DNA of 64,000 nt from the NCBI RefSeq assembly GCF_000735585.1, contig NZ_JNNO01000002.1:1-64000 (forward strand). Direction: 5' to 3'. This document shows positions 28,379-38,781 of this stretch, piece by piece. Each line of letters opens with the position of its first letter. Within the stretch, counting starts at the first letter, position 1. The DNA is from Devosia sp. LC5 (lineage in GTDB: Bacteria > Pseudomonadota > Alphaproteobacteria > Rhizobiales > Devosiaceae). Below the pieces are notes generated by a model. That model was given only the letters and a program-made list of their open reading frames with translations, made no database searches and was not told where the DNA came from. The position numbers and the translations under genes are program-made.

Positions 28379-29334
28379 TTTTTGCGCGCGATGGTCTGGC
28401 GCACGGCGTCGGCGATGCCGGTTTCGTTGAGGCCAAAATTGTCGAAGAGCCAATCGGCCGAGCCGGTCGGCACGAAGCCGGGGAAGCCGAGGATGCGCAT
28501 CGGGACTGGACTGGTCGAAATGACGACTTCGGCAACGGCGCCGCCCAGTCCGCCGCGGACGGAGTGCTCTTCCACGGTGACAATGGCGCCGGTCTCGGTG
28601 GCAGCAGCGATGACGGCTTCGTCGAGCGGATTGACGGTTGCCATGTTGACGACGCGGACGGAGATGCCTTCGGCGGCAAGGGTTTTTGCCGCGGCCACAG
28701 CGCGGTGAACCATGGTGCCGTTGGCGATGATGGTCGCGTCACTGCCTTCGAGGAGAGTTTCGGCCTTGCCGATTTCGAAGGTCGCACCTTCTGGACGGTC
28801 GAGGGCTGGGACGACCATGCGGCTGACGCGGACAAAGACCGGCCCATCATAGGCGGCGGCGGCCTTGATGGCTTCGGCGGTCTGCCAGGGATCGGCTGGG
28901 ACGATCAGCTTGAGATTGTTGAAGAGACGGAGCCAGGCCAGGTCTTCGATAGAGTGATGGGTCGGCCCGAGTTCGCCATAGGCGACGCCTGAGGACTGGC
29001 CGATCAGTTTCACGTTGACGTTGGAATAAGCGATGTCGGCCTTCACCTGCTCGAGCGCGCGGCCAGTGATGAAGCACGAGGCAGCCGAGACGAAGGGCAC
29101 CTTGCCGCCATTGGCGAGGCCGGCGCCGACGGCGACGAGGGTCTGCTCGGCGATGCCGACATTGACCATGCGCTCCGGGAATTTCTTCTTGAAGCCGCCA
29201 AGCTTGGACGAGCCGACGCTATCGCTGACGACCGTGACGATGCGGGAATCGGCTTCGGCGAGAGCCTCGATGGTGGCGGCAAAGCTGTCGCGGCAATCGA
29301 ACAGGCCGGCTCTAGAGGGGGCAGCAGCGCTCAT
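28375..29334 (-). CDS. Transketolase C-terminal subunit (split enzyme)
   Basis: 319 residues from ATG at 29334. It holds the pyrimidine-binding and C-terminal transketolase domains: ERMVNVGIAEQTLVAVGAGL contains the conserved catalytic Glu region, followed by GPTHHSIEDLAWLR and a C-terminal domain with IVTVEEHSVRGGLGGAVAE. It works only with the N-terminal subunit upstream. The start shares its first base with the upstream stop (TGATG). In D-apiose metabolism a two-subunit transketolase acts on apulose 4-phosphate; other split transketolases serve other pentoses. Confidence 0.92.
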   Translation of the reverse strand: MSAAAPSRAGLFDCRDSFAATIEALAEADSRIVTVVSDSVGSSKLGGFKKKFPERMVNVGIAEQTLVAVGAGLANGGKVPFVSAASCFITGRALEQVKADIAYSNVNVKLIGQSSGVAYGELGPTHHSIEDLAWLRLFNNLKLIVPADPWQTAEAIKAAAAYDGPVFVRVSRMVVPALDRPEGATFEIGKAETLLEGSDATIIANGTMVHRAVAAAKTLAAEGISVRVVNMATVNPLDEAVIAAATETGAIVTVEEHSVRGGLGGAVAEVVISTSPVPMRILGFPGFVPTGSADWLFDNFGLNETGIADAVRQTIARKK

Positions 29335-30173
29335 CAGACGAGTTCTCGCATGGCTTGTTCGTATTGTTCTTTGGTGGGCACGCCATGATGCCAGGCGACA
29401 TTGTCGTGCATGAAGCTGATGCCCTTGCCCTTGAACGTATTGGCGATCACGCAAAGCGGCTTGCCTCGACCCTTCGGTGAAGCAGAAAGGACCTCGAGCA
29501 GTTGCGCATGATCATGCCCATCGATCACTTCTACATGCCAACCAAAGGCGCGCCACTTATCGTCCAAGGGATCGAGAGAGGCGGTTTCTTCCGTCCTTGC
29601 TCCCTGCTGCAGGCGGTTGCGATCAACTATAAGCGTCAAGTTTTCAAGCTTGCGATGTGCGGCAGTCAGCGCCGATTCCCAGTTGCTACCTTCCTGCAGC
29701 TCTCCGTCACCCGTGAGCACGAAGGTCCGGAAATCGGCACCGTCCATCTGGCCGGCGATAGCAATGCCAGTGGCGACGGGCAACCCATGACCGAGTGGTC
29801 CCGTATTCGTTTCAACGCCGGGCAGATAGTTGCGATTAGGATGGCCGTTGAGCTTGGAGAGCGGCTTCATATAGGTCGACAGGTCGGCTTCCGAAAAATA
29901 GCCGGCGCGGGCAAGGACCGAGTAGAAAGCGCCGGTGCAGTGGCCCTTGCTCATGACGAAACGGTCGCGTGTCGGATCGGTCGGGTTCTTCGGATCAAAG
30001 CGCATGACGCCGAAATAGAGCGTTGCGAGAACGTCGGTGGCGCTGAAGTCGCCGCCGGGGTGGCCTTGCTGGGCCTCATAGACCATCTGAAAGCTGCGGC
30101 GGCGTATCCACAAAGCCTGCGCGGCGATGTCGCTGACCGGGTCGGCTTTGTGCGGAACTGCAGGTGCTGACAA
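29334..30173 (-). CDS. Transketolase N-terminal subunit (split enzyme)
   Basis: 279 residues. GHPGGDFSATDVLATLYFG and FVMSKGHCTGAFYSVLA are early transketolase motifs; the thiamine diphosphate/Mg motif begins GDGELQEGSNWESAL near residue 154 and continues to VDRN. This subunit binds the cofactor diphosphate; the partner gene follows at once. It is the first gene of a five-gene operon in which every junction overlaps, transcribed away from the DeoR gene. The promoter lies in 30174-30448. Confidence 0.93.
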   Translation of the reverse strand: MSAPAVPHKADPVSDIAAQALWIRRRSFQMVYEAQQGHPGGDFSATDVLATLYFGVMRFDPKNPTDPTRDRFVMSKGHCTGAFYSVLARAGYFSEADLSTYMKPLSKLNGHPNRNYLPGVETNTGPLGHGLPVATGIAIAGQMDGADFRTFVLTGDGELQEGSNWESALTAAHRKLENLTLIVDRNRLQQGARTEETASLDPLDDKWRAFGWHVEVIDGHDHAQLLEVLSASPKGRGKPLCVIANTFKGKGISFMHDNVAWHHGVPTKEQYEQAMRELV

Positions 30174-30336
30174 AGTGTCCTCCGGGTTGGCATTATTCTG
30201 GGCTATAGAGGCAACGAAGACCCGCCTCTCTTGAGGCCTGCCGGTCAGGTGCCAACTCGCTCCATTCGCGTTTACTGATAGCTACCCCGCCGATCAATTT
30301 CGTGCAATCATGAAAATTCGCGAATATTGCGTTTTG

Positions 30337-30354
30337 GGCTTTCGTTTTTCTAGC
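30337..30354 (+). promoter_or_regulatory. Candidate DeoR-type operator in the divergent promoter region
   Basis: GGCTTTCGTTTTTCTAGC shares its first eight bases and most of the next five with the two 18-mers in front of the transporter gene (31276 and 31348). It lies in the 275-bp region between the transketolase operon and the deoR start. The rest of that region (30174-30336) shows an ATTCGCGAAT palindrome at 30316-30325 and no gene. Confidence 0.4.
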
Positions 30355-30448
30355 TATGATACGAATCATAGCCGTGGATAAAGCTCTGATGGCCGCGGCA
30401 GGCCGCTTTCGTGCGCTAAACTGCGAGCGAAATCCAAGGGGACTAAAT

Positions 30449-31273
30449 GTGAAAAAGCAAAGAGTTGGACGGCGGCCGGCCGAAAGTGGGTATAGCGCAG
30501 GCCAGCCACAATTGCTGGCTGAGCCCCGGCGCATGCGCATTCTTGAATGGCTGCAGGAAGAGGGGAGCGCACGCGTTCGCGATCTTTCTTCGGCTTTTGC
30601 CGTTTCAGAGGCGACAATCCGCCAGGATCTAGAGCGCCTTGACGGCGAAGGGTATATCACGCGGGAGCATGGGGGCGCTTATCTCAGGTCCATTCCTCAA
30701 CAAGTCCAGTCCATGTCGCTGCAGCACGGGCAAAACATGGACAAGAAACGTGCGATTGGAATTGCTGCTGCAGCCCTAGTCGCGAATGGCGATACTCTGA
30801 TCATCGACTCCGGCACCACCACCACGCAATTTGCAGAAAATATAAAGCCGCGGCAAGACCTTAACATCATTACTAATGCTCTTAACATTGCACTGATACT
30901 GGGCGCCATCCCAACCAACACGGTGCATATGCCTGCTGGGCAGTTCAAGGCTCCGACGCTGTCTTTGAGTGGTGAGAAGTCGGTCGAGTTCTTTGTTGGC
31001 ATTTACGCGCAGAAGCTTTTCCTTGCCACGGCGGGCGTCTCCTTCGATGTCGGCCTCACCTATCCCGCCATCGGCGACATCTATGTGAAGCGAGCAATGG
31101 TGAAGGCTGCCTCCCACGTGTATCTGCTGGCGGACTCCAGCAAAATTGGTCGGGTGTCATTCTCGGCTTTGGGCGGCGTCGAGATGATTCATACCCTCAT
31201 CACTGATGAGGGTATCGCAGACACTGACCGTGCAGAACTGGAGCGGCGGGGTGTCGAAGTGATCGTGGCGTGA
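30449..31273 (+). CDS. DeoR/GlpR-family transcriptional regulator
   Basis: 274 residues from GTG at 30449, chosen because AAGGGG lies 7-12 bp upstream; the frame is open to an ATG at 30356 without such a site. The helix-turn-helix (RRMRILEWLQEEGSARVRDL, then VSEATIRQDLERLDGEGYI) is followed by a sugar-phosphate-sensing domain (NGDTLIIDSGTTTTQFAENI; VYLLADSSKIGRVSF). DeoR proteins usually repress sugar genes until a phosphorylated intermediate appears. Placed between the catabolic operon and the importer, it probably controls both. Confidence 0.92.
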   Translation: MKKQRVGRRPAESGYSAGQPQLLAEPRRMRILEWLQEEGSARVRDLSSAFAVSEATIRQDLERLDGEGYITREHGGAYLRSIPQQVQSMSLQHGQNMDKKRAIGIAAAALVANGDTLIIDSGTTTTQFAENIKPRQDLNIITNALNIALILGAIPTNTVHMPAGQFKAPTLSLSGEKSVEFFVGIYAQKLFLATAGVSFDVGLTYPAIGDIYVKRAMVKAASHVYLLADSSKIGRVSFSALGGVEMIHTLITDEGIADTDRAELERRGVEVIVA

Positions 31274-31275
31274 CA

Positions 31276-31365
31276 GGCTTTCGATTATTCGCGTATGTTA
31301 CGGATCACCATTGACAACGCCGAACCTCGATCATACTCCTTACTAGTCGCAAGTAATCGAAAACA
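31276..31365 (+). promoter_or_regulatory. Promoter of the sugar ABC importer flanked by two inverted operator-like 18-mers
   Basis: GGCTTTCGATTATTCGCG at 31276-31293 matches the reverse complement of 31348-31365 (TGTTTTCGATTACTTGCG) at 14 of 18 positions. Between them TTGACA (31311-31316) and CATACT (31332-31337) form a possible promoter with a short 15-bp spacer. Two sites bracketing the promoter fit repression by a dimeric or tetrameric DeoR protein. A 166-bp leader to 31531 follows, with AAAGGAGGAAACT just before the ATG. Confidence 0.5.
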
Positions 31366-31531
31366 ATCATCGGTGCCTGTGACCGCGAAGGGAGCGCGTG
31401 GGAGGATGCGGAGTAGAATTTCGCTCGACCTGCCTGCTTGCAGGTACGCGAGAATGAAATTTTGTCAGCCAACTCTTTGACCCAGGGATCGTTGGTGCGC
31501 TGCAAAGCGGCGGCCAGTAAAGGAGGAAACT

Positions 31532-33442
31532 ATGGCGCGGCTTGGCCGATCTTTTGTGGCAACCCTGCTTCTGGGAAGCCTAATGACCACCACGGCGTTC
31601 GCGCAGGGAGCCATGAGCGATGTTGGCACCCCGCGCAGCGAGACGCTGATTGTGCAGACGTTCGATGGTCGTTCGGCCAATCCGACTGCGCAGAATCCAC
31701 TGAACTCCTACGCCATTTGGCGCGGCTTCCGCGAACTTGGGTGGGGTTATCTTTGGGAGATGGATACGGCCACAGGTGAATCCTACCCTGAAATGGCTGA
31801 CGGCTTTCCTGAAGTTCTGAATGAAGAGAATACCCAATTCCGGATCAAGATCCGCCCCGGCATTACCTGGAGTGACGGGCAGCCCTTCACCACGGATGAC
31901 ATCATCTATTCGCTCGATACGGCGTTCAAATACCGCGAACAGTTGACGAACGTTGCCAGTGTCACCGTCTATCTCAAGAGCTACAAAAAGATCGATGATC
32001 TCACCTTCGAAGTTGAGACGGTCAATCCATCCTTCGATTTAACGACGCGCTTGGGTGTCTATACTTGGGGTACGCCCTTCAACTGGGTTCCCAAACACAT
32101 CTTCGAACCCCTTGGCGACGAGGTGGTCAGCTTCCAGAATGCGCCGCCGGTGACCTTGGGGCCATACAAGGTCAAAGAATTCGATCCTAACGGCTTCTGG
32201 CAGCTGTGGGAATTGCGCGAAGACTGGGAAAAGAGCAGCTGGGGCAACCTGGGCACGCCCAAGCCCAAATACATCCTCTACAAGGATTTCGGCACCGAAG
32301 AGACACGCGCGCTCGCCTTCGTCCAGAACCAGTATGATATCGACAGCTTCATGAGCCCTGACAGCATCGACGCTGCAAAAGCTCGCAATCCCGCGATCGA
32401 AACGTTCTCGGCGACCTTTCCTTACCACGACATGAACGATGCCTGCTCTTATGGCGTCTATATCAACCAGCAGCGTGCTCCGTACGATATGGAGGAAGTG
32501 CGCTGGGCTCTGGCTTTGTCTCTCAACCTCTCGCAGGTTGGTATTTCGGCGATGAGCGGGCAGTTCAAGGCGGCAGCGCTGCCGCTTCCGGACACACCGA
32601 TCACCAACTCGATCTTCTATGAAGCCAATCTGCAGGCCCTTAAGGACCTGACCATCGGCGACGGTTATAAACCTTTCGACGCTGAGTTCAGCAACACGCT
32701 GGTCGAGTCGCTCAAGACCCAGGGTATCGATCCTGCGCTGCTGCCAACCGGAGAAGCCATCCAGGAGGGCTTTGGCGCCGGCTGGTGGAAGCATGATCCA
32801 GCGGAGGCGGAAAAGTTGCTCGCCTCTGTTGGTATCGAAAAGGGCGCTGACGGCTTTTATGCGATGCCTGATGGCTCGCCGTGGGTCATTGAGTTCGTGA
32901 TCCCAGGTGACTGGAACAAGGTTTTGCAGCGTCTCGGCTTTTCCATCGCCGACAGCTGGCGCCAGGCCGGGTTTAACGTCAACGCCCGTCAGGTGGACAA
33001 CGGTGAATACACCACGGTGCAGAACACCAATGCTCGGAACGAATTGCAGATCAACTGGTCCAACACCTGCGTCTACAACTCGAATTGGCTGGGCAATTGG
33101 AACCAGTTCCGCGAGAGCAACATCAAGCCCGCTGACTCCAATGATCCGTTGAGTGGCAACTATGCCCGCATAACCGATCCGGAAGTGCTTGCGCTGGTGG
33201 ACGAAGGCTCCCGCCTGCCGCTCGACGATCCGAAGTTCGTCGAGAACGGCCAGAAGATCGCGATGGAAATCGCTCAGGACATGCAGATCATAAATCTGAT
33301 GAACATTCCGACGACGATTCCGACCAACAGCACCTACTGGACCAACTATCCCAAGCAGGACAACTTCTACGCAGCTCCATACACCTGGTGGAGCTCTTTC
33401 AAGAAGACTGTGGTTTCCATCGAACCAACCGGCCAGCAATAA
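31532..33442 (+). CDS. ABC importer substrate-binding protein (SBP_bac_5 family)
   Basis: 636 residues. Signal peptide MARLGRSFVATLLLGSLMTT with probable cleavage at AFA/QG. The mature protein has the family 5 (oligopeptide/oligosaccharide) fold: FRIKIRPGITWSDGQPFTTD near residue 108 is the diagnostic segment. Family members bind peptides, nickel, cello- or xylo-oligosaccharides and plant glycosides. The linked glycosidases suggest a small oligosaccharide or glycoside here. It is the first gene of the importer operon, 72 bp before the permease. Confidence 0.9.
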   Translation: MARLGRSFVATLLLGSLMTTTAFAQGAMSDVGTPRSETLIVQTFDGRSANPTAQNPLNSYAIWRGFRELGWGYLWEMDTATGESYPEMADGFPEVLNEENTQFRIKIRPGITWSDGQPFTTDDIIYSLDTAFKYREQLTNVASVTVYLKSYKKIDDLTFEVETVNPSFDLTTRLGVYTWGTPFNWVPKHIFEPLGDEVVSFQNAPPVTLGPYKVKEFDPNGFWQLWELREDWEKSSWGNLGTPKPKYILYKDFGTEETRALAFVQNQYDIDSFMSPDSIDAAKARNPAIETFSATFPYHDMNDACSYGVYINQQRAPYDMEEVRWALALSLNLSQVGISAMSGQFKAAALPLPDTPITNSIFYEANLQALKDLTIGDGYKPFDAEFSNTLVESLKTQGIDPALLPTGEAIQEGFGAGWWKHDPAEAEKLLASVGIEKGADGFYAMPDGSPWVIEFVIPGDWNKVLQRLGFSIADSWRQAGFNVNARQVDNGEYTTVQNTNARNELQINWSNTCVYNSNWLGNWNQFRESNIKPADSNDPLSGNYARITDPEVLALVDEGSRLPLDDPKFVENGQKIAMEIAQDMQIINLMNIPTTIPTNSTYWTNYPKQDNFYAAPYTWWSSFKKTVVSIEPTGQQ

Positions 33443-33513
33443 TCTGACTGGTTCTGGCAGGGCGGTAATCCTCCCGCTGCCCTGCCATCCTCTTCTGCCA
33501 AAAGGAACCTGAG

Positions 33514-34515
33514 ATGGGTGTGCTGCGCTACGTCGCCAAGCGCATCGGCCTTTACCTGGCCGTGCTCTTTATCGGCCTGACGATCACTTTCATGCTGCCA
33601 AGGCTGATGCCGATCAATCCGGTCGACGGCTATATCGGTCAGCTGCAGAGCCGCGCCAATGGCACCCTGACTTCCGAGGCGATCGCCGAAATGCGGACCA
33701 ACCTCGAACAGCTCTACGGCCTCAACGGCAACGTCTTCACCCAGTATGTGTCGTATCTGAAGCGTGTCGTGGTCGACTTCGATTTTGGCCCATCGTTCAC
33801 CTACTATCCTCAGCCGGTCTCGGCGATGATCTTGAACGCACTGCCATGGACGTTGGGGCTGCTGCTGACCGCAACGTTCATTGCTTGGGTCTTGGGCAAC
33901 ATGGTGGGCCTTGTGGCGGGCTACTTTCACAAGAAGCGCGCGGCCTCGATCCTCGAATTCCTGGGCATTCTTCTCTATCCCATTCCCTACTACATCCTGG
34001 CGATCACGCTGCTCCTACTTCTGGCTTACATCTTCCCGGTGTTTCCGCTCTCGCCCACCTTTCCGGTGGGGCAGATGACGCCCGAAAAGCTGGGCATGAT
34101 CTTTTACAATTCGCTTCTGCCCGGCATCACCCTGGTGCTGGCCGGCTTTGGCTGGAACATTCTCTCAATGAAGGCGCTGGCGGTGGCGACCACCGAAGAG
34201 CCCTACGTCACCTACGCACGCCTTAAAGGCGCTTCGAACTGGACACGGATGATGCGCTATGTGTTCCGCAATGCGCTCTTGCCACAGGTAACGGCGCTCG
34301 CCTTGTCGCTGGGCATGGTGTTCAACGGCGCGCTTTTGACAGAGATGATCTTTTCCTATCCCGGCATCGGCTTGATCATGCGAACTGCGGCGACCGGCGG
34401 CGACTACAACGTACTTTATGGCGCGATCACTCTCTCGATCATCGCGGTCGCGACTGCCGGCCTTGTCATCGACCTCATATACCCTCTTCTTGACCCGCGG
34501 ATTCGACACAAATGA
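33514..34515 (+). CDS. ABC importer permease, DppB-like
   Basis: 333 residues with six predicted membrane helices: one at the N-terminus (YLAVLFIGLTITFMLPRLM), a periplasmic loop to about residue 105, then the BPD_transp_1 domain with the EAA-like cytoplasmic loop YVTYARLKGASNWTRMMRYV. It pairs with the next permease as the inner-membrane channel of the importer. Its stop overlaps the next ATG (ATGA). Confidence 0.9.
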   Translation: MGVLRYVAKRIGLYLAVLFIGLTITFMLPRLMPINPVDGYIGQLQSRANGTLTSEAIAEMRTNLEQLYGLNGNVFTQYVSYLKRVVVDFDFGPSFTYYPQPVSAMILNALPWTLGLLLTATFIAWVLGNMVGLVAGYFHKKRAASILEFLGILLYPIPYYILAITLLLLLAYIFPVFPLSPTFPVGQMTPEKLGMIFYNSLLPGITLVLAGFGWNILSMKALAVATTEEPYVTYARLKGASNWTRMMRYVFRNALLPQVTALALSLGMVFNGALLTEMIFSYPGIGLIMRTAATGGDYNVLYGAITLSIIAVATAGLVIDLIYPLLDPRIRHK

Positions 34516-35416
34516 CCATGAGCAAGGACATCGACCCTATTGTCATGGCTGTGCCGGCCGCGCCCTTAAGCAAGAGGCGCAAGGGCAGTCTCGCCTGGCT
34601 GCTCAATGTGCGCCTCGCTATCGGCCTTGCGATCCTGCTGATCATGGGGCTGGGCAGCCTCATCCTGCCTTTTTTTGCCACCGTGGACCCCTCGATACAG
34701 TCCAGCTTCATGCGCAACATGCCGCCCTCTGCCGCGCACTGGCTGGGCACCAATTCGCTGGGCCAGGACATTTTCTGGTTTCTGGTCTTCGCGATCCGCA
34801 ATTCACTCGCGCTTGGCGTGCTGGTGGCCTGCGGTGTCACGCTGGTCGCCACGATCGTGGGCCTGAGCGCCGGCTATATCGGTGGCCGCTTCGAGCGGTT
34901 CGTGATGCTGATCGTGGACACGTTCATCACCATTCCCCTTTTGCCTATTCTCATCATTCTTGGCGCCTTGATCCGCGGCAACACGTCGTTTTTCACCGTC
35001 GGCATCATCATCATCATCTTCGGCTGGGCCTGGGATGCGCGCACCGTGCGCTCCATGGCCCTGTCGCTGCGGGAACGCGAATTCATCAACATGGCCCGCT
35101 TTTCCGGCGCCAACACCATGCAGATCATTGCCCGGGAAATCTTTCCCTATGTGTCCGCCTATATGGTCGTCGGCTTCATCAATGTCGTGCTGTTCGCCAT
35201 CAACACCGAAGCCACCCTTGCTGTGATCGGCCTCTCCAAGGTTGAGGTGCCGACGCTGGGCTCCATCATTTTCTGGGCGCTGAACTACAACGCGCTTTTC
35301 ACAGGCCAGTATGTGTGGCTCGTCGCCCCCATCATTGCCACTGTCACTCTTTTCCTTGGCCTGTTTCTGACCTCGACTGGCTTCAACCAGGCCTTCGCCA
35401 GCAAGCGGGGTGTTTC

Positions 35417-35420
<4 letters not shown>
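34512..35420 (+). CDS. ABC importer permease, DppC-like
   Basis: 302 residues. An N-terminal helix (LAIGLAILLIMGLGSLILPFF) is followed by the motif HWLGTNSLGQDIFWFLVFA, typical of DppC/OppC permeases, then five further helices and an EAA loop (REFINMARFSGANTMQIIAR). It overlaps both neighbours by 4 bp, indicating tight stoichiometric translation. Confidence 0.9.
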
Positions 35421-36324
<904 letters not shown>

Positions 36325-36328
<4 letters not shown>

Positions 36329-37149
36329 CCCTCATTCTCAAGACCGAGGGCCTCAACAAGGTCTATCGCCGTGGCGGGATCGTGAGAGCCCAGTACGTCA
36401 CGGCGCTCGACGACGTCAACATCACCGTTGAAAGCGACAAGCCGGTGGTCATCGCCGTGGTCGGCGAAAGCGGCAGCGGCAAGACGACCCTCGCCAAGAC
36501 CCTGCTGCGGCTTGAAACACCGACTTCGGGTCGAGCCATCGTTTACGATGAGGTGGTCGCCGGTAAAGGCGCGACGCCCTCAAAGCGCGCCTTTCTGGGT
36601 CTGGTGCAACCCATATTCCAAAACCCCTTCGAGGCTTTCAGCCGCTATCGCCCGGTCGATGCCTATCTGCACGAAACCGCCCGGCGTGTTGCGGGCATGA
36701 ACGACAGCGCCGCAGAAGCAGCCGTCGCAGAGGCTCTCAACAGCGTTGGTTTGAGCTACGACGAGATCCGCGGCAAATATACCGGGCAGTTTTCGGGCGG
36801 CGAGTTGCAGCGCATTTCGGTAGCGCGAGCGCTGATACCGCAGCCGAAGCTCATCGTTGCCGACGAACCGGTTAGCATGATCGATGCCTCGCGCCGCATG
36901 ATCATCATCAACCTGTTCAAGCGGCTGCGCGACGATGCGGGTCGCAGCTTTCTCTACATCACCCACGATCTGGCGACGGCCTATTACATCTCCGACTTCA
37001 TTGCGGTGATGAACAAGGGGCAGGTGGTCGAATTCGGCCCGGCGCGCGAGGTTATGAACGATCCCAGGCACGCCTATACCCAGCTCCTGCTCGATTCCAT
37101 TCCCACCACCAAGTCGCGCTGGCGGCCGCGCCTCGTCCGCGCCGGCTAA
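36325..37149 (+). CDS. ABC importer ATPase, DppF-like
   Basis: 274 residues. Walker A GESGSGKTT, Q-loop LVQPIFQNPFEAFS, signature FSGGELQR and Walker B LIVADEPV are present; YITHDLATAYYI has the switch His. It overlaps the first ATPase by 4 bp and completes a heterodimeric ATPase pair of the Dpp/Opp type. 33 bp later the first glycosidase gene starts, so transport and hydrolysis genes form one operon. Confidence 0.93.
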
Positions 37150-37182
37150 GCGTCCCCTCCTGTCCAAAAAAGGAAACATCCC

Positions 37183-38781
37183 ATGAGCGATGCTGCCTCC
37201 TCCGCCACGCTGTGGGGCCTGTTCGAGATTGCCCTCGATGGCCCGGCAGGCGGCAATCCCTTTCTCGATGTCCAGCTTGGCGCCACCTTCACGCAAGGCG
37301 ACGTGACGCTCGACGTGCCCGGGTTCTATGACGGCGACGGGGTCTATCGCATCCGCTTCATGCCCCAGTCGGAGGGCACCTGGTCCTATCGGACAACCAG
37401 CACTGTCGAGGCTCTTGATGGCGTCGCGGGGCAGGTCGATGTCGGACCGGCCAAGCCGGGCGACCATGGTCCGGTCAGGGCCTTTGGCGAACAGTTCCGT
37501 TACGCTGATGGCTCCCGCTACATCAATATCGGCACCACCGCCTATGTCTGGAACCTTCAGGGCGACGCAATGGAAGAGGAAACGCTGGCAACTCTTGCCG
37601 GTGCGCCCTTCACCAAGATGCGCATGTGCGTCTTCCCCAAACACTATCGCTACAACCAGAACGAGCCGCCGCGCTATCCTTTTGCCTTGCTCAAGCAAGG
37701 CAGCAGCGAGTGGAAGGGCGGTTTCAAGGGCGAAGGCTGGGCGTTCGACTGCGATCGCTTCGAGCCGGACTATTTTCGCCACCTTGAAAAGCGCATCGCC
37801 GATTTGCAGGCATTGGGCATCGAAGCGGACCTGATCCTGCTCCATCCGTATGACCGCTGGGGCTTTGCCCATATGAGCGCGGAGCAGGACGACCGCTATC
37901 TCCGCTATGTCGTCGCGCGCCTCGCCGCCTTCCCTAACATCTGGTGGTCGATGGCCAACGAGTACGATTTCATGTTCAGCAAGACACTGGCCGATTGGGA
38001 TCGCATGATCGGCGTCGTGGCCGAGGCAGACCCATTTGGGCATCTGCTCTCGATCCACAACGGCTTTGCTCCCTATGATTATGGTGATGAGCGCATCACC
38101 CATGTCAGCATCCAGCGCCCCTATACCGACCGGATCGCGCTCTGGCGCAAACAGTTCGGCAAGCCGGTATCGGACGATGAATGCTGCTATGAGGGCGACA
38201 TTGCCGAAGCCTGGGGCAACATTTCCGGGCGTGAACTGGTGCACCGCTTCTGGGACGGCACCGTCGCTGGGGGCTCCGTCACCCATGGAGAAACCTTCTA
38301 CAACGATGCCGAAAACCTGTGGTGGGCCAAGGGCGGCAAGCTGGTCGGTGAAAGCGTCGAGCGCATCGCCTTTTTAAAGCGCATCCTCGAGGCGGCACCG
38401 GACGAAGGCCTCGATCCGACCCCGACAACCGGCGCCTACAAGATCATGATGGCGGGGGGCCTCGACCACGCCAATCTGCGCGAATTGATCAACCCCCATC
38501 CCGGCGAGGAAGACTGGGTCCGGGTGGGCACCCATTTCCCCACCGCCGGCCAGCCGCACCGCTATTACCTGAGCTATTTCGGCGAAAACCAGCCGGGCGA
38601 ATTCGCCATTGCCGTGCCGCCCGATGAACAGTACCGCGCCACCCTGATCGACACCTGGGAAATGACTGAAACCGAGGTTTCCCCCAGCGTTCAGCGCGGT
38701 GACGTACTCCACTTCAAGGCCAAGCCCTACCAGGCGATGCGCCTTGAACGTCTCAATCGCTTAAAGGAACAGACCCAATGA
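37183..38781 (+). CDS. Intracellular DUF5060/DUF4038 glycoside hydrolase (apiosidase-like), copy 1
   Basis: 532 residues with no signal peptide. About residues 1-95 are a DUF5060 beta-sandwich (VPGFYDGDGVYRIRFMPQSE); residues ~105-400 are a TIM-barrel of the DUF4038 type, related to GH140 apiosidases; the rest is a beta-rich C-terminal domain (YYLSYFGENQPGEFAI), probably DUF5605. Likely catalytic acids are Glu260 (WWSMANEYDF) and Glu333 (DDECCYEG). GH140 enzymes release D-apiose from rhamnogalacturonan II. Cytoplasmic location means the ABC importer must bring in the substrate. Specificity is inferred from fold and context, not shown. Confidence 0.78.
   Translation: MSDAASSATLWGLFEIALDGPAGGNPFLDVQLGATFTQGDVTLDVPGFYDGDGVYRIRFMPQSEGTWSYRTTSTVEALDGVAGQVDVGPAKPGDHGPVRAFGEQFRYADGSRYINIGTTAYVWNLQGDAMEEETLATLAGAPFTKMRMCVFPKHYRYNQNEPPRYPFALLKQGSSEWKGGFKGEGWAFDCDRFEPDYFRHLEKRIADLQALGIEADLILLHPYDRWGFAHMSAEQDDRYLRYVVARLAAFPNIWWSMANEYDFMFSKTLADWDRMIGVVAEADPFGHLLSIHNGFAPYDYGDERITHVSIQRPYTDRIALWRKQFGKPVSDDECCYEGDIAEAWGNISGRELVHRFWDGTVAGGSVTHGETFYNDAENLWWAKGGKLVGESVERIAFLKRILEAAPDEGLDPTPTTGAYKIMMAGGLDHANLRELINPHPGEEDWVRVGTHFPTAGQPHRYYLSYFGENQPGEFAIAVPPDEQYRATLIDTWEMTETEVSPSVQRGDVLHFKAKPYQAMRLERLNRLKEQTQ

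Noticed and set aside
26876..28708. Plus-strand open frame of 610 codons, Gly-rich
   Set aside because: Antisense to the FGGY kinase and transketolase genes; the glycine richness mirrors high-GC third positions.
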